A stretch of DNA of 64,000 nucleotides from Chryseobacterium nakagawai (GCF_900637665.1 NZ_LR134386.1:2782501-2846500); one strand, 5' to 3'; positions 51,378 to 60,911 are shown, counted from the first letter of the stretch. Program-made: numbers and translations. Notes: a model not told the origin generated them from the letters alone.

Positions 51378-53066
51378 ATGAGGAAAGAGCTGCTCTTAGT
51401 ATTCTTGTTGGGTAATTGTATGCTATGGGCACAATCTCCGGGTGGTGTTTCCAATAATTTACAGATATGGGTGAAAGCCGATGCAGGTACAGCTACAACA
51501 ACAGACAATACACAAGTCCCCCTGTGGGAAAATCAAAAAATAAATGGAGTACATGGAATAGCCAATCAGGGAATACCAGGGTACTATGCTGATCCCGGAG
51601 TGGAAGCTATACCCGTTTATCGTTCTGCTGCATCAATTCCCAGCTTTAATTTTAATCCTGCTATAGAAGTTGTCAGTACCAATGGTTATAGATCCGGCTA
51701 TAAATTTCCATCAGGTTTTCCTGATGATATTACACAATCACTTACTTCGTATACTCATCTTACCAGAACAGAGCCTGCCACATACAGGACCGTTTTTGTG
51801 ATGAATGGTACTACCCGAAGTTCCAATCCTACAGATATTGCAGGAATCTGGCAGTCTCCGTTTTTTGGAACAAAAGCCAACCATCCTGAATTCTATAATG
51901 AAAAAGAATCCGGTGATGTGTTTTTTGGAACAAATGTTATTAATACGGTAGGAACTCATATTCCCAGTATTCAATCTTATTATAATGATATAGTAGGAGG
52001 AGATGTAAAATATTTTTTTGACAATAATGGTCTTCCTTATGGAGGGCCTGCAAACGATGTTTCTTCTATATACAATTATCCGGGTATGGTTCTTTTAATG
52101 GATAATGATGCAGGATCAGGTTCCTCTTCTTTGGCAGGGGATCGAATAGGAGAATTTATTTTGTATTCAGAAACACAGACTCCTACAGAACGGCAGAGGG
52201 TGAACTCTTATCTTGGGATCAAGTACGGAATTACCTTAGAACAGCCCCAAAATTATCTAAACTCTGATCAGGCCATGACATGGAATTCTGGTATGAATAC
52301 GATTTTCAATCATAATATTTTTGGAATTGGACGAGATGATATGTCGGTTCTAAACCAAAAAGTAAGCAACAGTATTAATGAGGAGAATAATATTATGCTT
52401 ATAGCTGCTACTACTAATGATTTCATTTTACCAAATGCTGATATAAGCAGGGTTCCTTTTTCTGAAGATAAAACCTTTTTGGTAATGGGGGATAATAATG
52501 TTCAGGATCTTCCATTAGTAGGCTTTGGGACAACCTCAGGGAGAATTATTCAGAGAAGATGGCTGGCACAGAAAATGAATAATATGGATCCGATATGGTT
52601 GCAAGTGGATCTTTCAAGATATACTGATATATTACCAACGGATAAAATATTTATGTTGGTAGCCGATGATGCCGGATTTACCCAGAACGTGCAGATGGTT
52701 CCAGCTACAGGTTTTGTGAATGGCAAAGCTGTATTCAATTATTCATTTCCCATGCATCAGTATTTTACATTTGGAACCAATCTTCAGACCTACTGTACTA
52801 AAGATCCTGCTACAGGAGCTCCAAACAGTATGACAAAATTTGGGATTACCGATCATACAGGGTTGCAGGCCAATTGGCCGGGGATTATCCCCAACGGATT
52901 TATTGCACTTGAATCAAGGAATAAAGGCCTTGTTATAACCCGGACTACAGCTGGAAGTATTGCTGTTCCGGTAGAAGGTATGCTGATTTTTGATACTGCT
53001 GACAATTGTTTTAAGCTATATAATGGAACTTCATGGAATTGCATTGTAAGGTCTTGTAATGAATAA
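51378..53066 (+). CDS. Secreted surface protein with a DUF8202-like region
   Basis: 562 residues. Signal peptide MRKELLLVFLLGNCMLWAQ; then a LamG/concanavalin-like region (NNLQIWVKADAGT, RIGEFILYSETQTPTERQRVNSYLGIKYGI, in parts) and a region with NIFGIGRDDMSVLNQKVSNS, seen in DUF8202-type flavobacterial surface proteins. The C-terminus ends with GMLIFDTADNCFKLYNGTSW, a short module shared with the next gene. No C-terminal T9SS sorting domain was evident. Overlaps the extended form of the following ORF. Confidence 0.75.
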   Translation: MRKELLLVFLLGNCMLWAQSPGGVSNNLQIWVKADAGTATTTDNTQVPLWENQKINGVHGIANQGIPGYYADPGVEAIPVYRSAASIPSFNFNPAIEVVSTNGYRSGYKFPSGFPDDITQSLTSYTHLTRTEPATYRTVFVMNGTTRSSNPTDIAGIWQSPFFGTKANHPEFYNEKESGDVFFGTNVINTVGTHIPSIQSYYNDIVGGDVKYFFDNNGLPYGGPANDVSSIYNYPGMVLLMDNDAGSGSSSLAGDRIGEFILYSETQTPTERQRVNSYLGIKYGITLEQPQNYLNSDQAMTWNSGMNTIFNHNIFGIGRDDMSVLNQKVSNSINEENNIMLIAATTNDFILPNADISRVPFSEDKTFLVMGDNNVQDLPLVGFGTTSGRIIQRRWLAQKMNNMDPIWLQVDLSRYTDILPTDKIFMLVADDAGFTQNVQMVPATGFVNGKAVFNYSFPMHQYFTFGTNLQTYCTKDPATGAPNSMTKFGITDHTGLQANWPGIIPNGFIALESRNKGLVITRTTAGSIAVPVEGMLIFDTADNCFKLYNGTSWNCIVRSCNE

Positions 53067-53082
53067 AATTTTAGATTTAAAA

Positions 53083-53583
53083 ATGAAAAATATAATATTA
53101 CTCACAGGTTTTTTGTTTACTAATCTTATGTTTGCTCAAGTAGGTATTAGTAAAGAGACGATAGACGGAGCTGGTATTCTTGATTTTGCGGCTAATACTA
53201 CTAATGGTATTATGTTACCCATCGTAGAAACATTACCTAATGATGCTGTAGCCGGAACCATTCTCATGGATAAAAATGATAAAATTATAAAGATGAAAGA
53301 GAGTTTCATGTGGGTGGCGCTTAGTGATGCTGGTTCCATTAATAATGTTATTTTTAATACCAATGCTGAAGTACCAGGACCTAACAGGGTAATTATTGGG
53401 AATCCTACGACAACGGTTCCGGGAGTATTGGTTCTGGAATCACCTGATAAAGCTTTAATATTGCCTAAAATTGCCGATCCTCATATCAATGTTAAAAGTC
53501 CATATCCTGGAATGATGTGTTATGATACAGTGAGTAAAACTATGGCAGTATTTGATGGATTGAAATGGAGTTATTGGAAATAA
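53083..53583 (+). CDS. Small secreted protein paired with the preceding surface protein
   Basis: 166 residues from ATG 53083, which begins the signal peptide MKNIILLTGFLFTNLMFAQ. The earlier ATG at 53059 adds eight residues and overlaps the upstream stop. The mature part is beta-rich (NRVIIGNPTTTVPGVLVLES) and ends with GMMCYDTVSKTMAVFDGLKW, resembling the C-terminal module of the previous gene. Surface or secreted role inferred; operon with the 51378 gene. Confidence 0.72.
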   Translation: MKNIILLTGFLFTNLMFAQVGISKETIDGAGILDFAANTTNGIMLPIVETLPNDAVAGTILMDKNDKIIKMKESFMWVALSDAGSINNVIFNTNAEVPGPNRVIIGNPTTTVPGVLVLESPDKALILPKIADPHINVKSPYPGMMCYDTVSKTMAVFDGLKWSYWK

Positions 53584-53594
53584 GATGAAAATAT

Positions 53595-53626
53595 AAAACC
53601 GGGGATCTTCCTTCGGTTTTTTTTAT
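53595..53626 (+). terminator. Terminator of the two-gene surface-protein operon
   Basis: AAAACCG (53595-53601) pairs with CGGTTTT (53614-53620) with inner G/C pairing, followed by T-rich DNA. Confidence 0.65.
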
Positions 53627-53640
53627 TTATAGTACGCGTA

Positions 53641-53658
53641 TTTTGAACTAGTTCAAAA
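53641..53658. promoter_or_regulatory. 18-bp perfect palindrome, FNR/CRP-type half-sites
   Basis: TTTTGAACTAGTTCAAAA contains TTGA-N6-TCAA, the half-site arrangement of FNR-like proteins. Its centre lies about 40 bp upstream of the start site predicted from the -7 box at 53679-53686, and a Crp/Fnr regulator gene follows the isochorismatase gene. Confidence 0.6.
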
Positions 53659-53678
53659 GATAGAAGTTTTGAGTTAGA

Positions 53679-53686
53679 TAATTTTG
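53679..53686 (+). promoter_or_regulatory. -7 element of the isochorismatase-like gene
   Basis: TAATTTTG, 18 bp before the ATG at 53705, fits TAnnTTTG. The expected -33 position coincides with the end of the palindrome and lacks TTTG, as for activator-dependent promoters. Confidence 0.5.
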
Positions 53687-53704
53687 CCTCATAAAATTTA
53701 ATTA

Positions 53705-54349
53705 ATGAAAAACAGTTTAAAAAGCATATTGGCTTTATGTCTTACTTTATTATTATTGGTACCAATGAACGCACAACAAAAAAGAAAAATGGAAAACACA
53801 GCACTATTAATCATCGACGTACAAAACGATTATTTTCCTGGAGGAAAGATGACATTAGAAGGAGTTGAAGAGGCAGGTAAAAATGCTCAGCAAATTTTAG
53901 AATATTTCAGGGAAAATAATCTTCCTATCATTCATATCCGTCATATTTCAGCCAATGAAGGGGCTACTTTCTTTTTGCCTGAAACTTTGGGAGCAGAAAT
54001 TCATCCGCTGGTTTCACCTTTGATTGATGAGAAAGTGATTGAAAAGCATTTTCCTAACAGTTTTAGAGATACGGATCTGTTGAAATATCTTCAGTCAGAA
54101 AATATTAAAAATCTCGTTATTACAGGAATGATGACAGATGTCTGTGTAGAATCTACAACAAGAGCGGCTTTTGATTTCGGATTGAATAACATTATTATTG
54201 GTGATGCTACAGCAACGAAAAACAGAGAACTCAATGGGCAGGTTGTATCGGGTTCAGAAGTTCAAAGGTCTTTTCTGGCAGGAATATCTGCATTGGGAGG
54301 TCTTTATGCTAATATTATTAATACGCAGGATTTCTTAAAAGGAAAATAA
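53705..54349 (+). CDS. Exported isochorismatase-family cysteine hydrolase
   Basis: 214 residues. Signal peptide (MKNSLKSILALCLTLLLLVP, cleavage near MNAQQ), unusual for this usually cytoplasmic family. Catalytic Asp38 (LLIIDVQNDYF), a Lys in ...VIEKHFPNSF, and the nucleophile Cys in GMMTDVCVESTTRAAFDFG complete the triad. The fold is that of nicotinamidase/isochorismatase/YcaC-type hydrolases; substrate unknown. Precedes the Crp/Fnr regulator gene and has a TTGA-N6-TCAA palindrome upstream. Confidence 0.87.
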   Translation: MKNSLKSILALCLTLLLLVPMNAQQKRKMENTALLIIDVQNDYFPGGKMTLEGVEEAGKNAQQILEYFRENNLPIIHIRHISANEGATFFLPETLGAEIHPLVSPLIDEKVIEKHFPNSFRDTDLLKYLQSENIKNLVITGMMTDVCVESTTRAAFDFGLNNIIIGDATATKNRELNGQVVSGSEVQRSFLAGISALGGLYANIINTQDFLKGK

Positions 54350-54399
54350 CGAGAACCACATTGCTTAATCCATAAAGATATCAGGAATATTGGTATCTT

Positions 54400-54407
54400 T
54401 ATTTTTG
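54400..54407 (+). promoter_or_regulatory. -7 element of the Crp/Fnr gene
   Basis: TATTTTTG, 12 bp before the ATG at 54420. It directly follows a small hairpin (AAAGATA/TATCTTT, 54374-54400) that may terminate the preceding gene. Confidence 0.4.
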
Positions 54408-54419
54408 TTAAATACTATC

Positions 54420-55001
54420 ATGTTCAATCTGCTTTATAAAAATATTAGCCAGTATATTACTCTTTCTGAGGAAGAGTTTAATCAGTTTTCTAATTCTTTT
54501 CAATTGAAAAGTTTTAAAAAGAAGGAAATTGTTCTGAAAGAGGGAGATTATTGTCTTTTTGAAGGTTTTGTTTTGAATGGATGTTTTAAAGTTTATTATC
54601 TGAATGAAGACGGATTTGAACAAACCTTGTATTTTGCCGAAAAGGATTGGTGGATCACGGATATTGACAGTCTAATTAATAGTGCTCCCAGTATTTTAAA
54701 TATTGAAGCGCTTTTAAACAGTGAAGTTTTGATGATCTCCAAAAAAGATAAAGATAAACTTTATGAAACAATGCCTCAGATCGAAAAGCTTTTCAGGATT
54801 ATGAACCAACGTTCTACGGTAGCATTACAAAGACGAATTCTTTCTTTAACCGGTAAAAGAGCAGACAAACGGTATCTTGAATTTTTACAGAAATACCCTG
54901 GGCTTGAACAAAAGCTTACCCAGCAACAAGTTGCATCTTACCTTGGAATTACACATGAATTTCTAAGCAAAATCAGGAAAAGAATGCCTCTGGAAAAATA
55001 A
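54420..55001 (+). CDS. Crp/Fnr-family transcriptional regulator
   Basis: 193 residues from ATG 54420 (MFNLLYKN); the upstream extension to TTG/GTG-like starts overlaps the -7 box. An N-terminal cyclic-nucleotide-binding fold (FKKKEIVLKEGDYCLFEGFVLNGCFKVYY, in parts) precedes a C-terminal winged helix (LTQQQVASYLGITHEFLSKIRKRM), which is the DNA-recognition region. No clear cysteine cluster for a 4Fe-4S sensor; the ligand is unknown. Likely binds the palindrome at 53641-53658, a working hypothesis from proximity. Confidence 0.88.
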   Translation: MFNLLYKNISQYITLSEEEFNQFSNSFQLKSFKKKEIVLKEGDYCLFEGFVLNGCFKVYYLNEDGFEQTLYFAEKDWWITDIDSLINSAPSILNIEALLNSEVLMISKKDKDKLYETMPQIEKLFRIMNQRSTVALQRRILSLTGKRADKRYLEFLQKYPGLEQKLTQQQVASYLGITHEFLSKIRKRMPLEK

Positions 55002-55043
55002 ATGGTAATTTGTTGTTCTTATTGATGTCTCATAAAAAAATAA

Positions 55044-56183
55044 ATGAACATGAAAACTGTATTATTATCATGCTTTTTCTGCTTCTCAAGTGCATTTTCA
55101 CAGTCATATGAAGTTCTGATAAGGGATGCTTCAACAAATTTAGAGGCAAAAGAATACTGTGTTGCTCTTTCAAATTTTAAAAAGGCTTTTACCTTACAAA
55201 CCGAAATTGGAGTCTATGATTACGTAAGTGCAGCTTCTGCCGCAGCCAGCTGTAATGATACAAAAACAGCAATGGAATGGCTTAAGGCAGGACATAAACT
55301 CGGACTTGGCAAAAGCAGAGGCGAAATAACGTTCTTACAAACCAATGAACGATTTAAGAATCTTAGTCAGAATATAGAGTTTAAAGAGCTTTTGGAAGCA
55401 ATGGAAAATAAGGTGATTAAGCTAGAAGAATTTAAAAAGAAAGAAACAGAGCAGTGGAATCACGAGATTGTTAATAACCAGATTGCAGAAAGTACTCCTT
55501 TCAATCAGGTTCCCCCAGGATTTGCATTGTATTTTACGGAAACTGAAGAGCAAAAAGTCCCTTATATAGTCTTCGTTCCAAAAGGATACAAATCCTCAAG
55601 ACAAACAAAAGCTATTTTCTATCTTCATGGAGGAGTAAATTCTGTTAATGATTTCTATTATAAAAATGCAGATGTAAAAAAAGAGCCTATTTTTTCTGTT
55701 GGTAATAGTTTTAATTCAATTATTATTTATCCTTTCGCTAAGAAAGATTTTGGCTGGATGAATCAAATAAAAGCGTTCGAGAATATTTTTACAATCCTGC
55801 AAGAGGTTGAAAAAAGATATAATGTAGATAAAAATAAAATCTATTTAGGAGGAATGTCCAATGGTGGGACTGCTACATTTTGGTTTGCATCCCAGAAAGA
55901 AACTCCGTTTAAAGCATTTTATGCTTTTGCTCCTAATCCTGTATTAAATATTGGAGCAATCTCATTTGAAAATATTACGAAAGACCATCCATTATATACT
56001 ATCAGTGCAAAAGATGATTATGTTTTCAAGTATGATGACGTTCTGAAAATTTATAATGAAAATAAATCCAAGGCAAAAGGATGGAATTTTAAGACTATAG
56101 AAATTGGGTCACATGAATTTATCTATAAACCTGAAATTAGTAAAGAGCTTTTAATAAATTTTTTTTCTGAAATTTTGAGATAA
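55044..56183 (+). CDS. Secreted TPR-containing alpha/beta hydrolase (esterase-like)
   Basis: 379 residues. Signal peptide (MNMKTVLLSCFFCFSSAFSQ; the second Met at 55050 is an alternative). Residues about 20-110 contain TPR-like helices (YCVALSNFKKAFTLQTEIGVYDY). Residues 160-379 form an alpha/beta hydrolase: AIFYLHGGVNSV (oxyanion), LGGMSNGGTATFWF (Ser elbow) and the late His in IEIGSHEF. It resembles feruloyl-esterase/dienelactone-type enzymes. Substrate unknown; no neighbour in the same operon. Confidence 0.83.
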   Translation: MNMKTVLLSCFFCFSSAFSQSYEVLIRDASTNLEAKEYCVALSNFKKAFTLQTEIGVYDYVSAASAAASCNDTKTAMEWLKAGHKLGLGKSRGEITFLQTNERFKNLSQNIEFKELLEAMENKVIKLEEFKKKETEQWNHEIVNNQIAESTPFNQVPPGFALYFTETEEQKVPYIVFVPKGYKSSRQTKAIFYLHGGVNSVNDFYYKNADVKKEPIFSVGNSFNSIIIYPFAKKDFGWMNQIKAFENIFTILQEVEKRYNVDKNKIYLGGMSNGGTATFWFASQKETPFKAFYAFAPNPVLNIGAISFENITKDHPLYTISAKDDYVFKYDDVLKIYNENKSKAKGWNFKTIEIGSHEFIYKPEISKELLINFFSEILR

Positions 56184-56370
56184 AAACAAGAGTTTGAAAT
56201 AGAAGTCTTCAATTGTTGATATAGGTATTATGAATCTTTATTTTTTCGCTTTTAAAAATTGTTTTTTTCATAATAACTCTAATATTATTAAGAACGATTA
56301 AAAATAAGGAAAACGGGGCCCAAAATGACAAAAAACAGCTTTTTTTCAGCTCTTTATGGTTTTTCATCCT

Positions 56371-56378
56371 TATTTTTG
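56371..56378 (+). promoter_or_regulatory. -7 element of ccsBA
   Basis: TATTTTTG, 20 bp upstream of the ATG at 56399, fits TAnnTTTG. Confidence 0.5.
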
Positions 56379-56398
56379 CATGTCAAGTACATATAAAC

Positions 56399-59300
56399 AT
56401 GAAGAAGCTCCAAGATATTATTATCTCAACCAGGACAATGGCTGTATTGTTACTGGTTTATGCATTCGCAATGGCCTATGCAACGTTCTTAGAAAACGAC
56501 TACGGAACTCCTACAGCAAAAGCATTAATTTATGAGGCCAAATGGTTTGAACTCATTATGGTGCTGCTTATAGTTAACTTCATAGGAAATATCGGAAGAT
56601 ATAGACTGTGGAAAAAGGAGAAATGGCCGGTTTTGGTTTTTCACCTTGCTTTCATTTTCATTTTTATTGGTGGTGCCATCACAAGATACATTAGTTTTGA
56701 AGGGCAGATGCACATCAGAGAAGGAGAGACATCCAACGAAATTGTAACGGATAAAAACTTCCTTAAAATCCAGATCGAGGAAAAAGGAGATGTCCTTAAT
56801 TATCAGGATATTCCTTATCTAATGTCTCCACTTCATAAAGATCTTAATGCCACTTATGACTTCCACGGAAAAGAAGTAAAGATCTTTGCAAAAGAATATA
56901 TTCAAAGAAAGAAAGACAGCTTATTGGCTGAGCCTAACGGAACTGAATATCTTCACCTGGTTTCAACAGGAACAACTGGAAGACAGAATATTTACATCAA
57001 AGCTGGTGATACAAAATCCATTAACGGGACTTTAGTAACCTTTAACAGATCGATTGATGGAGCTGTTGAATTCAAAAACGAAGGAGGTAAATTATTTATC
57101 AAGACTCCAGTAGATGCAAGTTACATGACTATGGCAACGCAGGCTACTGGAAATACGGTAAAAGATGAGTTCCAGCCTTTGGTATTGAGAAGTTTATATA
57201 GCATCAATGAATTAAAGCTTGTAGTGCCTGAAGGTCTTAAAAAGGGTAAGCTTATGGCTGTGGAAGGGGATAGAAAGAAAGATGCCAATGTTCCGGACAT
57301 GCTTCAGATCGAGCTACAGGGACCAAAAACAAAACAATTGGTTGACCTTTCCGTTGAAAGAGGAAATCCAAATGCTTATAAGCAGATCACCATGGATGGA
57401 TTGAACATCATGGTTGGATATGGACCTAAGGTATACAATACACCTTTCGCGTTGAAATTAGATGACTTCGTGATGGAAACTTATCCGGGAAGTAACTCTC
57501 CAAGTGCTTATGAAAGTCATATTAAAATTGTGGACGAAGGAAAAGAAACTCCTTATAAAATCTATATGAACCACGTTCTAAACTATAAAGGATACCGTTT
57601 CTTCCAGTCAAGCTTTGATCCGGACAGAATGGGAACTGTATTATCTGTAAACCACGATTTTTGGGGAACTTTGGTTTCTTATATTGGTTATGGACTATTA
57701 TTTTTAGGAATGTTCGTTATTTTCTTCTGGAAAGGAACGCACTTCTGGAAATTAAATAAAATGCTGAAAGACGCTAACAAAAAGAAAGCGGCAGCAGTAC
57801 TTTTATTATTCTTAAGCTTTGGATTCAATGCTCAAAAAATAGAAACACACGGGACTACTGATGGAAGCAGAGAACATGTACATGTAGAAGGTGATGGGCA
57901 TACACATGCAGCACCAGCTCCTGAAACTAAAGTAAGCCAGGATAGCGAAATAAAACAGAACTCATTAGCTTCTCCAATGGGGAAAATGAGAACCATTTCA
58001 GCTGATGAAATCATTGGCAAAAATAAGATTAGCAAAGAGCATGCTGAGAAATTCGGCTACCTTTTGGTGCAGAATTTCGAAGGGCGTATTATTCCAATGA
58101 ACACTCAGGCTTTAGAGGTTTTAAGAAAACTTTACAAGCACGATCGCTTCAAAGGAACAGACGGAAAATCTCTGGATGCTAACCAATGGTTCCTTTCTAT
58201 CAATACAGATACAGAAAGCTGGACATCAGTTCCTCTAATCAAGGTTGATGAAAAAGGAGGTAAAGCACTTCTAGAAAAAACAAAAGCAAATGAAGAAGGA
58301 TATACTTCATTACTGAATTTATTCCCGGTAGATAAGAAAACAGGAATGTTAACTTATATTCTAGAAAGAGATTATAACACAGCTTTTGCCAAAAAGCCGG
58401 GAGACCAGTCTGAATATGATAAGCAAATAATTAAACTTAATGAAAGAGTTCAGATTTTCAATGAATTTTTTAGTGGTCAGTTCTTAAGAATTGTTCCTGT
58501 GAAAAATGATGCTAACCATACTTGGCATTCATGGCTGGATCAGAAATTTGAACCGGACATGGAGTCTCAGCAGGTAATGGGCCCTTATTTTTCAGAAGTA
58601 ATCGCAGCCCAAAGATCTGGAGATTGGAACAAAGCAGATGCTGAACTGGTAAAACTTTCAGACTATCAGAAAAAATGGGGGAAAGCAGTCATTCCTGATC
58701 AATCTAAAGTAGACCTTGAAGTATTCATGAATACTGCAGATATCAATTTTAAACTATTGATTTTCTACACCATCATCGGAGGACTTCTTTTACTTCTTGG
58801 ATTTGTAGAATTATTCAAACCAAATAAAGTATTAAATAAAATCATTAAAGCAATTATTGCAATTGGTTTAATTGGATATATATGTCATTTCTTAGGCCTT
58901 GTAGCAAGATGGTATATTTCTGGACACGCTCCTTGGAGTAACGGATACGAAGCAATTATCTTTATCTCATGGGTAGGTATTTCAGCAGGATTAGTTCTTT
59001 ACAGAAATTCCAATGCATTGATTCCTGCATCAGGATTTATGGTAGCTGTTATCATGATGGGATTTGCACACGGAGGTTCTGCACTTGATCCACAGATTAC
59101 ACCACTCGTTCCGGTATTGAAATCTTACTGGTTGATCGTTCACGTAGCGATTATTACATCAAGTTATGGTTTCTTTGCCTTGTCGATGATTATCGCAGTA
59201 CTCTCTTTGGTGTTCTATATTATTTCCAATAAAGAAACTTATAAAATTCACCACGATACAACATTGAAAGAATTAGTAATCGTTTCTGAAATGTCTTTAA

Positions 59301-59674
59301 CAGTAGGTCTTTTTGCTTTAACAGTAGGAAACTTCCTTGGAGGGATCTGGGCCAATGAATCATGGGGTAGATACTGGAGCTGGGACCCGAAAGAAACATG
59401 GGCTTTCATTTCTATTATGGTGTACGCTTTTGTATTACACATGAGACTAGTTCCAGGATTAAGAAGCAGGTGGGCATTTCATGTAGCAACGATGTTCGCT
59501 TTCTGTTCAATGGTGATGACCTATTTTGGAGTAAACTATTACTTGAGCGGACTGCACTCTTATGCTGCAGGAGATCCAGTACCAATACCAGCTTGGGTAT
59601 ACATCGGAATCGCAACAATGATTACTTTAGCCGCTGTATCTTATTTCAAGTTTAAAGTTTTAACGAAGAAATAA
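56399..59674 (+). CDS. ccsBA: CcsBA: fused ResB-CcsA cytochrome c synthase
   Basis: 1,091 residues, multi-spanning. The ResB half starts TRTMAVLLLVYAFAMAYATFL and ends near residue 455. A linker then holds a second signal-peptide-like stretch (KKKAAAVLLLFLSFGFNAQ, about 460-478) and a His-rich segment (EHVHVEGDGHTH, about 492-504). The CcsA half contains the WWD heme-handling motif (GGIWANESWGRYWSWDPKET) and flanking histidines in HVAIITS, LHMRLVPG and FHVATMF. It exports heme and ligates it to apocytochromes c. Fusion of the two subunits is typical for Bacteroidota. Confidence 0.93.
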   Translation: MKKLQDIIISTRTMAVLLLVYAFAMAYATFLENDYGTPTAKALIYEAKWFELIMVLLIVNFIGNIGRYRLWKKEKWPVLVFHLAFIFIFIGGAITRYISFEGQMHIREGETSNEIVTDKNFLKIQIEEKGDVLNYQDIPYLMSPLHKDLNATYDFHGKEVKIFAKEYIQRKKDSLLAEPNGTEYLHLVSTGTTGRQNIYIKAGDTKSINGTLVTFNRSIDGAVEFKNEGGKLFIKTPVDASYMTMATQATGNTVKDEFQPLVLRSLYSINELKLVVPEGLKKGKLMAVEGDRKKDANVPDMLQIELQGPKTKQLVDLSVERGNPNAYKQITMDGLNIMVGYGPKVYNTPFALKLDDFVMETYPGSNSPSAYESHIKIVDEGKETPYKIYMNHVLNYKGYRFFQSSFDPDRMGTVLSVNHDFWGTLVSYIGYGLLFLGMFVIFFWKGTHFWKLNKMLKDANKKKAAAVLLLFLSFGFNAQKIETHGTTDGSREHVHVEGDGHTHAAPAPETKVSQDSEIKQNSLASPMGKMRTISADEIIGKNKISKEHAEKFGYLLVQNFEGRIIPMNTQALEVLRKLYKHDRFKGTDGKSLDANQWFLSINTDTESWTSVPLIKVDEKGGKALLEKTKANEEGYTSLLNLFPVDKKTGMLTYILERDYNTAFAKKPGDQSEYDKQIIKLNERVQIFNEFFSGQFLRIVPVKNDANHTWHSWLDQKFEPDMESQQVMGPYFSEVIAAQRSGDWNKADAELVKLSDYQKKWGKAVIPDQSKVDLEVFMNTADINFKLLIFYTIIGGLLLLLGFVELFKPNKVLNKIIKAIIAIGLIGYICHFLGLVARWYISGHAPWSNGYEAIIFISWVGISAGLVLYRNSNALIPASGFMVAVIMMGFAHGGSALDPQITPLVPVLKSYWLIVHVAIITSSYGFFALSMIIAVLSLVFYIISNKETYKIHHDTTLKELVIVSEMSLTVGLFALTVGNFLGGIWANESWGRYWSWDPKETWAFISIMVYAFVLHMRLVPGLRSRWAFHVATMFAFCSMVMTYFGVNYYLSGLHSYAAGDPVPIPAWVYIGIATMITLAAVSYFKFKVLTKK

Positions 59675-59700
59675 TCTATTCAAATATAAAAAACATAAAT

Positions 59701-59730
59701 TCCCGGAATTCACTTTCCGGGATTTTTTTT
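59701..59730 (+). terminator. Terminator of ccsBA
   Basis: TCCCGGAA (59701-59708) pairs with TTCCGGGA (59715-59722), followed by T8. Confidence 0.85.
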
Positions 59731-59963
59731 GCATAATAGGAGATGAAATACTGTATTCTTTTTGAGACAAGATTGTGAATAATTAGATCTGGAGTTATAT
59801 TTCATTAATTGAAATTTTAACTATTGGTTCGACCACAAAATATAACCATCATACCTCAGTCCTTAATCTCACACCTATGAAAAAAAACATTTTTTTTATT
59901 CGCAATTCAAAATTTACTGCTAACTTTATGATATCAAAATAATATCAAATTAAAAATTCAATC

Positions 59964-60830
59964 ATGGAAAAAACATTAAAACCCATGTCGGGTTACCTTA
60001 CATTAGTAATCTGTCTGGTACTCTTTGTTGCAGCAGTTTATTTCTTCATTTCAGGTGTAGATAAAAGTATTACGTTTGTTATCATTGCAATGCTTTGTTT
60101 CCTGGTTTCGTGCTTTTTTTTAAAGGGTTTAATGATTATTCAGCCTAACCATTCAAGAGTATTGAACTTTTTTGGAAAGTACGTGGGAAGTGTAAAAGAG
60201 AACGGATTATTCTTTATCAATCCTTTGTATTCATCACAGAAAATATCTTTACGTTCAGAGAATTTGCAAGGGCAGACTTTGAAAGTAAATGATAAGATGG
60301 GGAATCCTATTGAAATTGCGGTGGTAATTGTATGGAAAGTAGGAGATACTTACAAAGCTGCTTTTGATGTAGAACGTTATTCTGACTTTGTAAAAATGCA
60401 GAGCGAAGCAGCAGTACGACATCTGGCAATGAGCTTTCCTTATGATAATTTGGAAGACGATCACGCACCCATCACTTTAAGAGAAGGAGGGGATAAAATT
60501 AATGCTATTTTGGAGCAAGAACTTACAGACCGCCTTTCAAAAGCTGGAATTGTTATTCAGGAAGCAAGAATCTCTCACTTAGCGTATGCATCAGAAATAG
60601 CAGGGGCTATGCTTCAGAGGCAGCAGGCTACCGCTATTGTGGCGGCAAGAACTAAAATTGTCGAAGGCGCGGTAGGGATGGTAGATCTTGCTCTTAAAAA
60701 ACTTTCAGAAGAAAATATTGTTGAGCTTGATGATGAAAGAAAAGCAGCAATGGTAAGCAACTTAATGGTAGTGCTTTGCGGTGAAAAAGCAGCAACTCCG
60801 ATACTAAATGCAGGAACACTGTATAATTAA
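59964..60830 (+). CDS. SPFH-domain (stomatin/prohibitin-like) membrane protein
   Basis: 288 residues. Two N-terminal membrane segments (about 10-30 and 36-58), then an SPFH domain (IQPNHSRVLNFFGKYVGSVKENGLFFINP, in parts; ENLQGQTLKVNDKMGNPIEIAVVIVWKV) and a coiled-coil end with AMLQRQQATAIVAARTKIVEGAVGM. Members scaffold membrane microdomains and bind proteases such as FtsH. An 81-bp gap leads to a small ribbon-helix-helix gene, likely the same operon; that pairing recurs in other bacteria. Confidence 0.88.
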   Translation: MEKTLKPMSGYLTLVICLVLFVAAVYFFISGVDKSITFVIIAMLCFLVSCFFLKGLMIIQPNHSRVLNFFGKYVGSVKENGLFFINPLYSSQKISLRSENLQGQTLKVNDKMGNPIEIAVVIVWKVGDTYKAAFDVERYSDFVKMQSEAAVRHLAMSFPYDNLEDDHAPITLREGGDKINAILEQELTDRLSKAGIVIQEARISHLAYASEIAGAMLQRQQATAIVAARTKIVEGAVGMVDLALKKLSEENIVELDDERKAAMVSNLMVVLCGEKAATPILNAGTLYN

Positions 60831-60911
60831 TCAAAATAATCAATAATTCCAGATCAAGGTTATAAATCTGGACTGTAATCTAATGCGTCTTGCATCAAAA
60901 AGAAAGAATAA

